DNA of 24,403 nucleotides from a virus. Made by a program: the position numbers and the translations under genes. This document shows, piece after piece, positions 1 to 7,971 of the stretch (positions are counted from its first letter, which is position 1; every line of letters begins with the position of its first letter). The notes under the pieces were generated by a model. It was not told the DNA's origin, ran no database searches, and saw nothing but the letters and a program-made list of their open reading frames with translations. The stretch lies in the IMG/VR virus record IMGVR_UViG_3300010158_002025, positions 1 through 24,403 of that record, one strand, 5' to 3'.

Positions 1-2
1 TT

Positions 3-1811
3 CCTGAGATTGTCGGGTTGCGTGTCCCTCAGTCCCGTGAGTTCCGCGATGCGATGACTATTCGCAATGCGGCTGAGGCTTCAACTCGTAGGCTCATGCA
101 CGCTCTTGGAGCGGCACCTGAGACGGCTCTTGCTCGCCATCCACTTTATGTTGCTGCGTTCCGCAGGGACCTTGATAAGGCTGTTCGTGAGGCCGAGTTG
201 GAGAAGGGTGGCAAGTTAAGCCTTGAAGAAGTGAACACGTTGGCTAAGTCTTCCCGCGAGGAAGCACGCCTCATTGTTAACAAGACACTGTTTACACTCA
301 CTCGTCGTACTGGTGCGAGCCAATCGTTCCGTCTGATCTCCCCGTTCTACGCGGCGTGGGAGAACGTGATGAAGCGTTGGGGATCGTTTGCTGTAAACAA
401 CACGGAAAACATTGCGTATGGTCTCATGTTGAAGCAACGGTTTATGAACAATGCGACCCTCGTTAATAATAAGACTGGCGAGCGTGGAGACCCGTACAAC
501 GATTCTGCACAAGACTTGTCCATGGTTTTCCCATGGAAGGTCGGCGGTCAGAACGTGAACATTCCAGTGGCTTCTATGGATGTGATCTTCCAAGGTCAAC
601 CGTTGAACCCCGGCATTGGTCCGTTTGTTGCGTTGCCGTTGTCAAAGATTGTGGCTGAGAGGCCAGAGGCTGAGGGCGTCCTTAACTGGGCGTTCCCTGC
701 TGGCTATCCGCGCGATGCTCTGAGTACGTGGCTGCCTGCTTCTATTAACAAGTTGCGGAGTATGCACAATCAGGATCAGGCGTACATGAACGATATGAAC
801 CGTATCGCCATGCACGAAATGATTCTGTTCCAGCAGGGCAAGCGGTCAGATTTGCCGTCTCAATCTGAGTTGACTGAGAAGACGAACCAGTTGTACTCGT
901 TGAAAACTTTGACGAACTTGTTGTCTCCAACGTCTGTCCAGTACACGAATGATGTCAACTATTACCAGCAGTTGTATCGCAAGTATCAGACGATGTACCC
1001 AGATGGTAATGATGCGGATCAGAAGTTCCTTGAGGACAATCCTGATTACTTTGTCGTCATGGAACCGTTGTCGAAGAACCAGTTTGGTGCTACTGCTACT
1101 CAGCAGTCAGTGTCTAACATTAAGAAGTACAGTGATCTTGCTGCTATTGCTTCCGCATCTGGTGATCCGAAAATGGTCGGTTGGTTGGCTAACTATGGGC
1201 AAGGGCCTTACGACCAAAAGAACTTCTCGTCGGCTTCTTACAACTGGCAGTTGACCCACTCTCCTGTACCGGGTGGGACGAACTTCCGTACACAGAAGAA
1301 CCCACAAGAGGTCATGCAGGACGCTCTGGTTAACCGTGGTTGGATTCGTTTCAATCAGGCCATGGACGAGATCACAGCCAACTATCAGGCCCGTGGTTTA
1401 AACACTGCTGATCCAGCAATCAACAAGGCCATGCTTAGTGGTGCTGTGGCGTTCTTGAACCAAGACAAGTCCAATGCTGCTTGGTATGAAGAGTTTAAAT
1501 CATCTGATCGTGCTCGCTTTGAGAAGCGTGCAGATTTCTTCCAGCAGGCTCTTGCTGACCCGGCGTTCGGTGGTGATCACAAGGACGATCAGACGATTCA
1601 AGCGATTGGCTCGTTCTTGGATCTTCGTAGCCAAATGTCTAATGCTCTTAACGATGTCAAAGCGAATGGTGGTTCTAATCGCCTTACGGCGAAGTCGAAC
1701 TATCAGATGGCTCAAGACTACTTGCAGCAGATTGTGGCGTTGAAGAACCAGAACCTTGGGTTCTCTGAATGGTATGACCGATACTTTACTAACGATCCGG
1801 TGGTGCTCTGA
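3..1811 (+). CDS. Large virion-internal protein, C-terminal part (5' end outside window)
   Basis: The frame is open from base 3, so at least 602 residues are visible and the true start probably lies left of the window; the in-frame TTG at 18 has no convincing ribosome site. The protein is soluble and mostly helical, rich in Asn, Gln and Asp, with no membrane segment. A segment near residues 110-145 (SPFYAAWENVMKRWGSFAV) resembles a stretch I associate with very large polyvalent or ejection proteins of actinobacterial phages; that family link is from memory. The stop overlaps the next start (TGATG), so translation is probably coupled with the following three genes. Its position left of scaffold and capsid, beside a hydrolase-bearing protein, suggests a protein packaged in the head and ejected with DNA. 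Portal or head-morphogenesis fusion are alternatives. No catalytic motif was recognised. Confidence 0.6.
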   Translation, partial: PEIVGLRVPQSREFRDAMTIRNAAEASTRRLMHALGAAPETALARHPLYVAAFRRDLDKAVREAELEKGGKLSLEEVNTLAKSSREEARLIVNKTLFTLTRRTGASQSFRLISPFYAAWENVMKRWGSFAVNNTENIAYGLMLKQRFMNNATLVNNKTGERGDPYNDSAQDLSMVFPWKVGGQNVNIPVASMDVIFQGQPLNPGIGPFVALPLSKIVAERPEAEGVLNWAFPAGYPRDALSTWLPASINKLRSMHNQDQAYMNDMNRIAMHEMILFQQGKRSDLPSQSELTEKTNQLYSLKTLTNLLSPTSVQYTNDVNYYQQLYRKYQTMYPDGNDADQKFLEDNPDYFVVMEPLSKNQFGATATQQSVSNIKKYSDLAAIASASGDPKMVGWLANYGQGPYDQKNFSSASYNWQLTHSPVPGGTNFRTQKNPQEVMQDALVNRGWIRFNQAMDEITANYQARGLNTADPAINKAMLSGAVAFLNQDKSNAAWYEEFKSSDRARFEKRADFFQQALADPAFGGDHKDDQTIQAIGSFLDLRSQMSNALNDVKANGGSNRLTAKSNYQMAQDYLQQIVALKNQNLGFSEWYDRYFTNDPVVL

Positions 1812-2605
1812 TGGCAGGTGGCGATGGACAGGCTAGTTCGGCAACTGAGGCCGCTGACCAACAGCAGCAAAGCCAACAACAGCAGTCATCTTTTGCGTAC
1901 AACGTTTACAACGGCTCAAGGGCTGACAACTTTTCTCCACGTAGCCGCCGAGAAGAACAACATCACTGGAACGTCCGAGATGTATTCCAGACTGGTGCGG
2001 AGCACATGGCTGCGTTTTGGGACAACTGGAACGCGAACCCTGCATGGCGCACTAAGTTGATTTCTGGGTACATCGCTTTGGGTAACACCCCTTCAGATGC
2101 CCTTGATGGTTTTAAAATGTTTAAATTTTGGGACACGTTGGGACAGGCCTCTGGAGTGGCAAGTGAGTCTGGCAAGAAGATGACTCCTATGCAGATCCTT
2201 GCGTTTATGGCTGGAAAGAGTGGGGCATTGGCTGCTCAGCAAGCCAAGGCCAGTGCACAGTCTATGGTCAAGGATGTAACCAATACGACGTACACGATTG
2301 AAGATCCTGCAACGGCTCTAGCGTTGACGCAAAGCGTTCTTACGGCTGCTCTGGGCCGTCAGGCTTCACCTGATGAGGTCAAGCGTTACACGTCGGCTAT
2401 TCAGTCTTACGACAGGGCCAATCCGATCATTGACCATATCCATCAAGACGCTAACGGCAATCAGACAAAGACTACGACTGGTGGAGTATCCTCTACGGGC
2501 GAGCAGGCTCTGATCGCTAACACTGCAAACAACAGTGCTGAGGGTCAGGCGTACCAGACCAATGGTGTGTTCGATCAGGCCATGAAGATTCTGTCGGGTC
2601 TGTAA
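1811..2605 (+). CDS. Gln-rich putative internal virion protein (264 aa)
   Basis: It starts with ATG overlapping the previous stop (TGATG) and ends in TAATG, overlapping the next start. The N-terminus (about residues 8-27) is a Gln/Ser tract (QQQQSQQQQSS), followed by a helical region. Residues about 150-200 hold a segment (TYTIEDPATALALTQSVLTA, then LGRQASPDEVKRY) typical of small helical assembly modules. There is no signal peptide, membrane helix or enzyme motif. The tight coupling with neighbours of the same size class suggests the four genes make stoichiometric parts of one structure, by analogy with the internal core proteins of podoviruses. The function is not recognisable from sequence alone. 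Confidence 0.6.
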   Translation: MAGGDGQASSATEAADQQQQSQQQQSSFAYNVYNGSRADNFSPRSRREEQHHWNVRDVFQTGAEHMAAFWDNWNANPAWRTKLISGYIALGNTPSDALDGFKMFKFWDTLGQASGVASESGKKMTPMQILAFMAGKSGALAAQQAKASAQSMVKDVTNTTYTIEDPATALALTQSVLTAALGRQASPDEVKRYTSAIQSYDRANPIIDHIHQDANGNQTKTTTGGVSSTGEQALIANTANNSAEGQAYQTNGVFDQAMKILSGL

Positions 2606-4092
2606 TGACAGCACCTAACGCTGGTGGCGGTTCCGTCCTACAGATCACCGATGATGCTCAAAAAGCACTAGACGCTGCTCGCGCCTACATTGGTATGTCG
2701 TATCAACCGAACCGGTGTTTACAGTTCATCCGTACCTGTTGGGGTGCAGCCGGGATGGGTGGTAATCCGAACACAAACATTTCGTTTGTTCCACCGGATC
2801 AAATGCACTCAGACATGATGCCCCCGTTGGGCGCTCCGGTCTGGTTCACGGGTGGTAAGAACGGTCACATTGCAATGGTCTCTAAGTATGTAGATGGCCA
2901 GCCCTACGTGATCACCACCGACTTTCCAACCATGGGCAAGATCGGCGAAGTCCCCTTGAAAGATGTCATCCACTGGTTGGGCAACATGAAGTACCGGGGT
3001 TGGTCGTCAAGCATTAACAACAAAACAATTCTCAGGGGTGCCACGCACCCCGTTGGTGATGGAGGTGTCCCAGTGGCAGGTAACTCAACGAACTCCACGT
3101 CAACGACAAGTGGTGGTGTTAGTGGCGGTGGGACTCTAGGCTTTCAGGCTGCTGACGCTTCAGATGTTTGGGATCACTTGCAGGCCGAGTTCGGTCTCAC
3201 GTCGAACCTGTTGGGCCTTGATAAGACTGATCCGAAGAAGGGGTTCACTCTCACGGAAGCCTTCACCGCTATCCGCACTGGCGGAGACTATTACGTCAAC
3301 GGTAAGAAGGTTAAGGGTACTGGTGCTGCGATCACAGACCCGATGCGTGCTGCGAACATTCTTGCTCAGACTGACTGGTTCAAAACTCACGGTGCTGATG
3401 TAACGAAGAATCTTGCAGCGGAAGCGAACGGTCTTGGAGCGTTTAAAGAGAACGTCGCTAAGAAGCAGGCTGAACTGAAGAATGCTTTTGCTTCTGCTGG
3501 TATCAAACTTGGCGACAAGGATCTGGCCAAACTTTCCCGTGATGCTTTCGTCTATGGCCTCAGTAATGAGCAGATCATGGACAGGGCTACTGCCACTAAG
3601 GGTGTTGGGTTCACGGGTGGTGGAACCATCGGTAACTCGCTCCAATACCTTGACGGTTTGGCTGAGCAGAACGGTGTGAAAATCTCTGGCGGTGATCGTC
3701 TCGCTTGGGAACGCGACCTTGCTAACGGAAACAAGACGACGCAGGATTACGAGAAGATGTTGCGTGACCATGCAGCCACTCAGTATTCAGTGTTCGCTGA
3801 TCAGATCCGTGCCGGTCAGAACCTTCGTGATTTGACTAAGCCTTACCGTGACATGACAGCACAGTTGTTAGAGGTCAACCCTGATTCTGTGACATGGAAC
3901 GATCCACTGTTTAAAGATGGGAAAGCATTCCAAACAGTTGATCCGAAAACTGGGCAGATGACGACGAAGCCGTTGTGGCAGTACCGTCAAGAAATCATGA
4001 AGGATGCTCGCTGGCAGCGCACTGATAATGCGAAGCAGCAGTACACCGATTTCGGGTCTAGTGTTTTGAAGAAGTTCGGAGTGATGTCGTAA
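2605..4092 (+). CDS. Virion-associated protein with NlpC/P60- or CHAP-like peptidoglycan hydrolase domain
   Basis: This is a 495-residue protein. Residues about 18-125 look like a papain-fold cell-wall hydrolase: a Cys in NRCLQFIRTCW (C38, possibly C45), then PPLGAPVWFTGG and GHIAMVSKY with H88, the usual Cys...His order and spacing of CHAP and NlpC/P60 domains. A Ser/Thr/Gly linker follows (about 155-178). The remainder (180-495) is helical and ends in a Lys/Asp-rich region. There is no signal peptide, so it is probably carried in the virion and opens peptidoglycan during DNA entry rather than acting as the lysis enzyme; a separate endolysin sits at 16865. It is coupled to both neighbours by TAATG overlaps. 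The fold assignment is by motif; which of the two Cys residues is catalytic is uncertain. Confidence 0.7.
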   Translation: MTAPNAGGGSVLQITDDAQKALDAARAYIGMSYQPNRCLQFIRTCWGAAGMGGNPNTNISFVPPDQMHSDMMPPLGAPVWFTGGKNGHIAMVSKYVDGQPYVITTDFPTMGKIGEVPLKDVIHWLGNMKYRGWSSSINNKTILRGATHPVGDGGVPVAGNSTNSTSTTSGGVSGGGTLGFQAADASDVWDHLQAEFGLTSNLLGLDKTDPKKGFTLTEAFTAIRTGGDYYVNGKKVKGTGAAITDPMRAANILAQTDWFKTHGADVTKNLAAEANGLGAFKENVAKKQAELKNAFASAGIKLGDKDLAKLSRDAFVYGLSNEQIMDRATATKGVGFTGGGTIGNSLQYLDGLAEQNGVKISGGDRLAWERDLANGNKTTQDYEKMLRDHAATQYSVFADQIRAGQNLRDLTKPYRDMTAQLLEVNPDSVTWNDPLFKDGKAFQTVDPKTGQMTTKPLWQYRQEIMKDARWQRTDNAKQQYTDFGSSVLKKFGVMS

Positions 4093-4934
4093 TGGCAGAC
4101 ACGGCTACTCAAACTCTTATTGACTTGTTTAGATCGTATGGTCTTGCTGATCTAGCCCCGGCGATCTTACAGATCGCAGCAGACACGACTCTTACTCAGG
4201 CTGAAGCGTTAGCGAAAGTTTACGAGACGCCCCAGTACAAGGCTCGCTTCCCAGCGATGGATCAGTACAGGAAGGATAAGACTCTTGGCATTCATAACGA
4301 GCAAGATTATATGCGTCAAGAAGAGTCTTATCTGAATGTTATGCGTGCAGCAGGTCTGCCCTCTGGGTTCTACGATTCACACGCAAACATCGGCCAGTGG
4401 ATGGCAAACAGTGTCAGCCCCGATGAGATCGCTTCCCGTGTTCGACGAGCACAGCAAGTGCTCGATACTGCTGACCCTACGTTGATTAACACGGCTAAGA
4501 ATTATTACGGTGTTGACCGTGACCACTTACTCGCACATGTTCTTGACCCGAATGCTGCTGCTCCCCTGATCGACAAGCAGATGCGTTCCGTTCAGGCTGG
4601 TGCTGCGGCTAGTCGTAACAACATGCAGTTGGATAAGGCTCAAGCCGAATCGTTGGCTACTGATCCATACGCGAGTGGACTGTTCAACAATCCTTACAAT
4701 CCGAATGCGATCAACGATGCTTTCGCTAAGGCGAACGCTATGTCCCAGCAGGACACTCGTCTCTCCGCGATTGAGGGCAAGTCGTACAACCAGAAGGACG
4801 CTATCGACGCGAACCTTCGCAACGATTTGACTAAGCAACTTGAATCTCAGAAGCGTGCTGAGCGTGAAGCCGCTCGTTTCTCTGGTAGTGCTGGGACGGC
4901 CTCTGGGTCGCTTGGTACTACCTCTGGCCTTTAG
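4092..4934 (+). CDS. Conserved-looking helical structural protein (280 aa)
   Basis: This is the last gene of the coupled four-gene block, starting inside TAATG. The N-terminal half contains the segments RFPAMDQYRKDK, NEQDYMRQEESYLNVMRAAG and LPSGFYDSHANIGQWMANSV, a pattern I have seen in actinophage structural proteins of unknown role; this is recollection, not a search. The middle (about 155-185) reads LDPNAAAPLIDKQMRSVQAG. The C-terminus is a charged coiled-coil-like stretch followed by a Gly/Ser/Thr tail. There is no enzyme motif, signal or membrane segment. It probably belongs to the internal head or ejection complex, because the operon position and coupling are shared with the hydrolase gene just before it. 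Confidence 0.6.
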   Translation: MADTATQTLIDLFRSYGLADLAPAILQIAADTTLTQAEALAKVYETPQYKARFPAMDQYRKDKTLGIHNEQDYMRQEESYLNVMRAAGLPSGFYDSHANIGQWMANSVSPDEIASRVRRAQQVLDTADPTLINTAKNYYGVDRDHLLAHVLDPNAAAPLIDKQMRSVQAGAAASRNNMQLDKAQAESLATDPYASGLFNNPYNPNAINDAFAKANAMSQQDTRLSAIEGKSYNQKDAIDANLRNDLTKQLESQKRAEREAARFSGSAGTASGSLGTTSGL

Positions 4935-5062
4935 GCCCCTTAGACACCCTCTGATCGACCGGCCCAGAGTGGGATCAAAAGACCGGTAGTAGCAGCCCAA
5001 GTTCTCTTCCCCGAGGTTCTTGGTGGGCTATGTAAACACAACACAAAGGGAGATAGCCAATC
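4935..5062. other. Intergenic leader of the scaffold-capsid unit
   Basis: This is the first sizeable gap in the late operon (128 bases). It carries two GACCGG copies (about 4958 and 4981), a weak stem between AGCCC (4994-4998) and GGGCT (5025-5029), and a TGTAAAC word at 5031-5037. GGGAG at about 5049-5053 is the ribosome site of the scaffold gene. No clear -35/-10 pair is visible. A processing site or weak terminator/promoter boundary is possible but not shown. Confidence 0.3.
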
Positions 5063-5578
5063 ATGGCTGAATACAACTGGCTCAACGACGATGACGATGA
5101 TGACAACGAAGAAACTCGTCCGTCTAATTCTGATGCGTTACGTGAAGCCCGACGTGCAGCAAAGAGTAATGCTAAAGCAGCGAAGGCTGCTTCTGATGAA
5201 CTCACTGCTTTGCGCAAGGAACTACACGAACGGAAGATCGCTGATGCCATTCGTGAAAAGGGTTTGAACCCGAAGATCGCTCGTCTAGCGAAAGACGTTC
5301 CCGCTGAGGAACTAGATGCTTTCTTAGATGATTTTGCAGATGTGTTTGGTGTCAGCGCCAGCAATGAGAACGGTTCACAGGAGAACCCTGAGACTGCCAT
5401 GGGCATGTCGTTGGACCCGAACCTTGCAGCATTGCAGCGTATCAGCGGTGGACAAGCAGCCCAGACTTCTTCGTCTACTAAGGCGGAAAACTTGGAGCAG
5501 CAAATCCTTGGAGCGACAAGCCCTGAAGAGTTGAACAGGCTTCTCTTCGGAAATGTTAACGGGCCAATGCTCCGTTAG
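5063..5578 (+). CDS. Capsid scaffolding protein
   Basis: This is a 171-residue acidic protein located directly before the capsid gene, the usual place for a scaffold. The N-terminus has an Asp run (NDDDDDDNEE), followed by a charged Ala/Lys/Arg-rich coiled coil (about 25-75, with ELTALRKELHERKIADAIRE), a segment DVPAEELDAFLDDFADVFGV near 78-97, and a short C-terminal helix SPEELNRLLFGN. This architecture (acidic start, central coiled coil, small helical C-terminus that touches capsid) is standard for phage scaffolds. GGGAG lies 9 bases before the ATG. Scaffolds guide procapsid assembly and leave before or during packaging. No protease motif is seen, so it is probably not self-cleaving. Confidence 0.8.
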   Translation: MAEYNWLNDDDDDDNEETRPSNSDALREARRAAKSNAKAAKAASDELTALRKELHERKIADAIREKGLNPKIARLAKDVPAEELDAFLDDFADVFGVSASNENGSQENPETAMGMSLDPNLAALQRISGGQAAQTSSSTKAENLEQQILGATSPEELNRLLFGNVNGPMLR

Positions 5579-5602
5579 CACTCTTTGATCCCACTCAAAA
5601 TG

Positions 5603-5612
5603 AAAGGAGGTG
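5603..5612 (+). promoter_or_regulatory. Full-length Shine-Dalgarno of the major capsid gene
   Basis: AAAGGAGGTG matches the complement of the 16S rRNA 3' end over ten bases, the best ribosome site in the window, with 10-12 bases to the ATG at 5623. It fits the need for very high capsid expression and fixes the start of the gene. Confidence 0.8.
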
Positions 5613-5622
5613 TTGATCTCTT

Positions 5623-6783
5623 ATGGCAATTACTACCGCCTCTACATCGGGTTTCCCGATTGGTTCGCTTGGTGGTGCTGGTCTCGTCGGCCCCGCTTAC
5701 GATCGCTATGTTGAGTTCGCTTTGCGTTCACAGCCACTGCTTCGTGGTCTCGCTGACAAGCGTCCAGTACAGCCCACTTCACCGGGTTCGTCTGTAGTCT
5801 TCAGCATCCATCAAGACATCGACGCGATTACGTCAGCCAACCTTACGGATGGTACTGACCTTTCCCCTGCAACCCTGAAGGGTCCAACGACGGTTACTGC
5901 TTCTCTTGCTGAGTACGGCAACGTTGTTTCGACCACTCGCCAGTTGGATGCGCTTTCGCTGTCTGACGTTGATCCTGCTGTCGCAAACATCATTGCGTTC
6001 AACATGGCTGATTCGCTGGACAAGATTGTGGCTACCAAGTTGGATGGTATTACCACCAACGTTACCAACGTTGGTGGTTTTGCAACGGCTGCTGGTATCA
6101 CTTCGGCTAACACCATGACTGGTGCAACCGTTCGTCGTGCAACCACTGGTCTCCGTGCCAACAACGCGGTTCCGCGTTGGGGTCTGCTGTTCGGTGCTTA
6201 CATTCACCCCGAGGTCGCTTACGATCTTCGTGCTGAATCAGGTACGAACAACTTTGAAGATATCCGCAAGTACAACGATGACACTGTTGGGAACATTCTC
6301 ACTGGTGTCACTGGTATTGTTCATGGCGCATACTTCATTGAGACGCCGCGTGTGACTAACGGTCTCACTGGTTCAACCCCGGCTACCCTGACTTCATCGT
6401 CTGGTACTTCGGGTACGAACGTGATCGGCTTCTCGGCCACTACGGGTGTTGGTGTCGGTATGACCGTCACTGGTACTGGTGTACCTGCAAGCACCACGGT
6501 CACTGCTGTTACTTCTACGACGATCTCCCTGTCGGCTAACTTGACGACTGGTGCTACCGGTTCGTACACGTTCACCGCGACCCGTGTTTACAACACGTAC
6601 GTTGTGGGCCAGCAGGCTCTTGCTGAGGCTACCGCTATCGAACCACACGTTGTCGTGGGTCCGGTTGTTGATGCTCTCATGCGTAACCGACCAATCGGTT
6701 GGTACGGCTTGATGGGTTGGACCTTGTACCGCCCACAGGCATCGTGGCTCATCCGTTCTACCTCTTCGGTACGTGGCGGCTGA
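5623..6783 (+). CDS. Major capsid protein, N4-gp56-like (HK97 fold) with inserted beta-sandwich
   Basis: The protein has 386 residues. The N-terminal region (GLADKRPVQPTSPGSSVVFS, then TASLAEYGNVVSTTRQLDAL and FNMADSLDKIVATKLDGI) has the pattern of the N4-gp56 group of HK97-fold capsids. The C-terminal stretch VVGPVVDALMRNRPIGWYGL then WTLYRPQASWLIRSTSS fits the end of that family. Between them, about residues 247-322 form a Thr/Ser/Gly-rich insert (TTGVGVGMTVTGTGVPAS and TTTVTAVTSTTISLSANLTT-type strands) resembling Ig-like or viral surface beta domains; it probably faces outward. The gene follows the scaffold with a perfect ribosome site and is followed by two hairpins. The capsid role is close to certain; the exact subfamily is from pattern memory. 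Confidence 0.85.
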   Translation: MAITTASTSGFPIGSLGGAGLVGPAYDRYVEFALRSQPLLRGLADKRPVQPTSPGSSVVFSIHQDIDAITSANLTDGTDLSPATLKGPTTVTASLAEYGNVVSTTRQLDALSLSDVDPAVANIIAFNMADSLDKIVATKLDGITTNVTNVGGFATAAGITSANTMTGATVRRATTGLRANNAVPRWGLLFGAYIHPEVAYDLRAESGTNNFEDIRKYNDDTVGNILTGVTGIVHGAYFIETPRVTNGLTGSTPATLTSSSGTSGTNVIGFSATTGVGVGMTVTGTGVPASTTVTAVTSTTISLSANLTTGATGSYTFTATRVYNTYVVGQQALAEATAIEPHVVVGPVVDALMRNRPIGWYGLMGWTLYRPQASWLIRSTSSVRGG

Positions 6784-6796
6784 TCCATTTGGATCA
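6781..6796 (+). other. Short hairpin overlapping the capsid stop codon
   Basis: TGATCC and GGATCA form a perfect 6-bp stem around ATTT; the first three bases are the capsid stop codon. It is directly followed by the larger hairpin at 6801-6828. Together they may protect the capsid mRNA 3' end or slow elongation. Confidence 0.4.
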
Positions 6797-6800
6797 CATG

Positions 6801-6828
6801 GTGGGGGCTGGCTTTTGCTGGCCCCCAC
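6801..6828 (+). terminator. Strong hairpin after the capsid gene
   Basis: GTGGGGGCTGGC (6801-6812) pairs with GCTGGCCCCCAC (6817-6828) around a TTTT loop: 12 pairs, two of them G-T. No T-run follows, so it may be a partial terminator of the T-less kind common in actinobacteria, or an mRNA-stabilising stem that keeps capsid transcript levels above those of downstream genes. Confidence 0.6.
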
Positions 6829-6855
6829 TAACCATCCCCTTCTTGGAGTTTAAAC

Positions 6856-6987
6856 ATGTCTTTACCTTTAACTGAAATTGGTTGGCAGGTCGTTGATCCT
6901 GACGGAAACGTTGTGGAATCAGGACCTTTGACGATTGCTCACATGACCGCTGAACTGGTCGAACAAATTAACCCTGAAGGGAACTAA
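6856..6987 (+). CDS. Small protein (43 aa) between capsid and structural genes
   Basis: A short open frame ATG...TAA gives MSLPLTEIGWQVVDPDGNVV followed by a Gly-Pro turn and an acidic helix ending NPEGN. A GGAG sits at 6845-6848, with the GTTTAAAC word filling the spacer to the ATG. The next gene starts two bases after the stop, so the pair is probably co-translated. WQVVDPDGNVVESG-type strands suggest a tiny beta unit. The function is unknown; position suggests a virion accessory or decoration peptide. It is likely real because it fills the gap exactly and has ribosome-site spacing. Confidence 0.6.
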   Translation: MSLPLTEIGWQVVDPDGNVVESGPLTIAHMTAELVEQINPEGN

Positions 6988-6989
6988 CA

Positions 6990-7421
6990 ATGGCTGCCAT
7001 TGACGCTGCTCTCGTAAGTAAGATCCTGAATGCTACGTCACCTACTGGTACTGGTGGTGTCCCCGGTACGGCTTTGACTGCGCTTACTGCTGCGGCCATG
7101 AAGGTGCGTTTAAACTCAACATTGTCTACCGCGTCAGCGGCTGGTACTGAGATCACGGGTGCGGGTTACACCGCTGGTGGTCAGTCACTTTCCGCTGCAA
7201 GCGCGGCCTCTTCAGCCGGATCGAACGTGACGTTGCCTACTACGACAGCCTTGTCGTGGACGAATGGTTCTGGTGGTCAGTGGTCAATCGTGTCTTTCGA
7301 TCTGACTGATAGCACTGGTGTGCGTACTTGGTGGGGACCTTTCAATGGTCAGCCCGTTCTTGTTGCTAACGGTAATACGTTCCAGATCGCCGTGGGTGGC
7401 ATCACCCTCCAACTTACCTAA
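6990..7421 (+). CDS. Small structural protein (143 aa)
   Basis: It begins with ATG two bases after the preceding stop; GAAGGGAAC overlapping the end of the 43-aa gene serves as ribosome site. The N-terminal 45 residues are Ala/Thr-rich and helical; the rest alternates in a beta pattern (QWSIVSFDLTDSTGVRTWWG, VLVANGNTFQIAVGGITLQL). This kind of small beta protein right after the capsid in actinophages is usually a head decoration or minor tail protein. There is no signal peptide or membrane segment. Function is inferred from position only. Confidence 0.6.
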   Translation: MAAIDAALVSKILNATSPTGTGGVPGTALTALTAAAMKVRLNSTLSTASAAGTEITGAGYTAGGQSLSAASAASSAGSNVTLPTTTALSWTNGSGGQWSIVSFDLTDSTGVRTWWGPFNGQPVLVANGNTFQIAVGGITLQLT

Positions 7422-7434
7422 GAGGGGTTAAACC

Positions 7435-7968
7435 GTGCCCGGTTACGATTCACTCGTTAATTTCCCACCCATCGCGGGTGCTGTTACTGCAACCACAACC
7501 ACGATCACGGACATCACCCCTGTTCCCGTCTACACGATTCCTGCTGGAACATTGACCGTTGGTTCTACGTATCGTGTCACCGCTTATGGTCGTTACACGA
7601 CGGGTACGACGGCCACCAACCTAACTCTTGGCGTCTATTATGGTGGTACGTCGCTGTTGCTCGCTGGCATTGCAACCACAGCAATGACGATCAGCCAGAC
7701 GAACGCTCCATGGCATTTGGAGTATCTGTTCACGGTTCGTAGCATCGGTACGGCTGGAACTGTATATGGGCATGGGTGGGTTGACCTCGGAACATCGCTG
7801 ACCGCTACGACGCACTATCCGATCCCATCTGTAACCAACGCAGCGATCTCAGTCGATACAACGGTGAATAAGACGATCAACATTGCTGCGACTCTTTCTC
7901 AGGTTACTGGTCCCGTAACGATCACATGTGATCATGTGTTGATCGAAAACCTTTCAACTTTGGCATAA
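7435..7968 (+). CDS. Small beta-sandwich structural protein (177 aa)
   Basis: The start is GTG at 7435, with AGAGGGG at 7421-7427 and a GTTAAACC spacer; no ATG start fits better. The sequence is nearly all beta strand (YTIPAGTLTVGSTYRVTAYG, HLEYLFTVRSIGTAGTVYGH, GPVTITCDHVLIENLSTL) and resembles the jelly-roll minor structural proteins of actinophage virions. The following fibre gene starts three bases after its stop. It is probably a capsid decoration or tail-base component. There are no catalytic residues. A search against virion structures would settle which. Confidence 0.6.
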   Translation: MPGYDSLVNFPPIAGAVTATTTTITDITPVPVYTIPAGTLTVGSTYRVTAYGRYTTGTTATNLTLGVYYGGTSLLLAGIATTAMTISQTNAPWHLEYLFTVRSIGTAGTVYGHGWVDLGTSLTATTHYPIPSVTNAAISVDTTVNKTINIAATLSQVTGPVTITCDHVLIENLSTLA

Positions 7969-7971
7969 GCC

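Noticed and set aside
3160-3771. 203-codon minus-strand open frame in the hydrolase gene
   Set aside because: Fully antisense to a convincing coding region, with no start signal and no recognisable domain.
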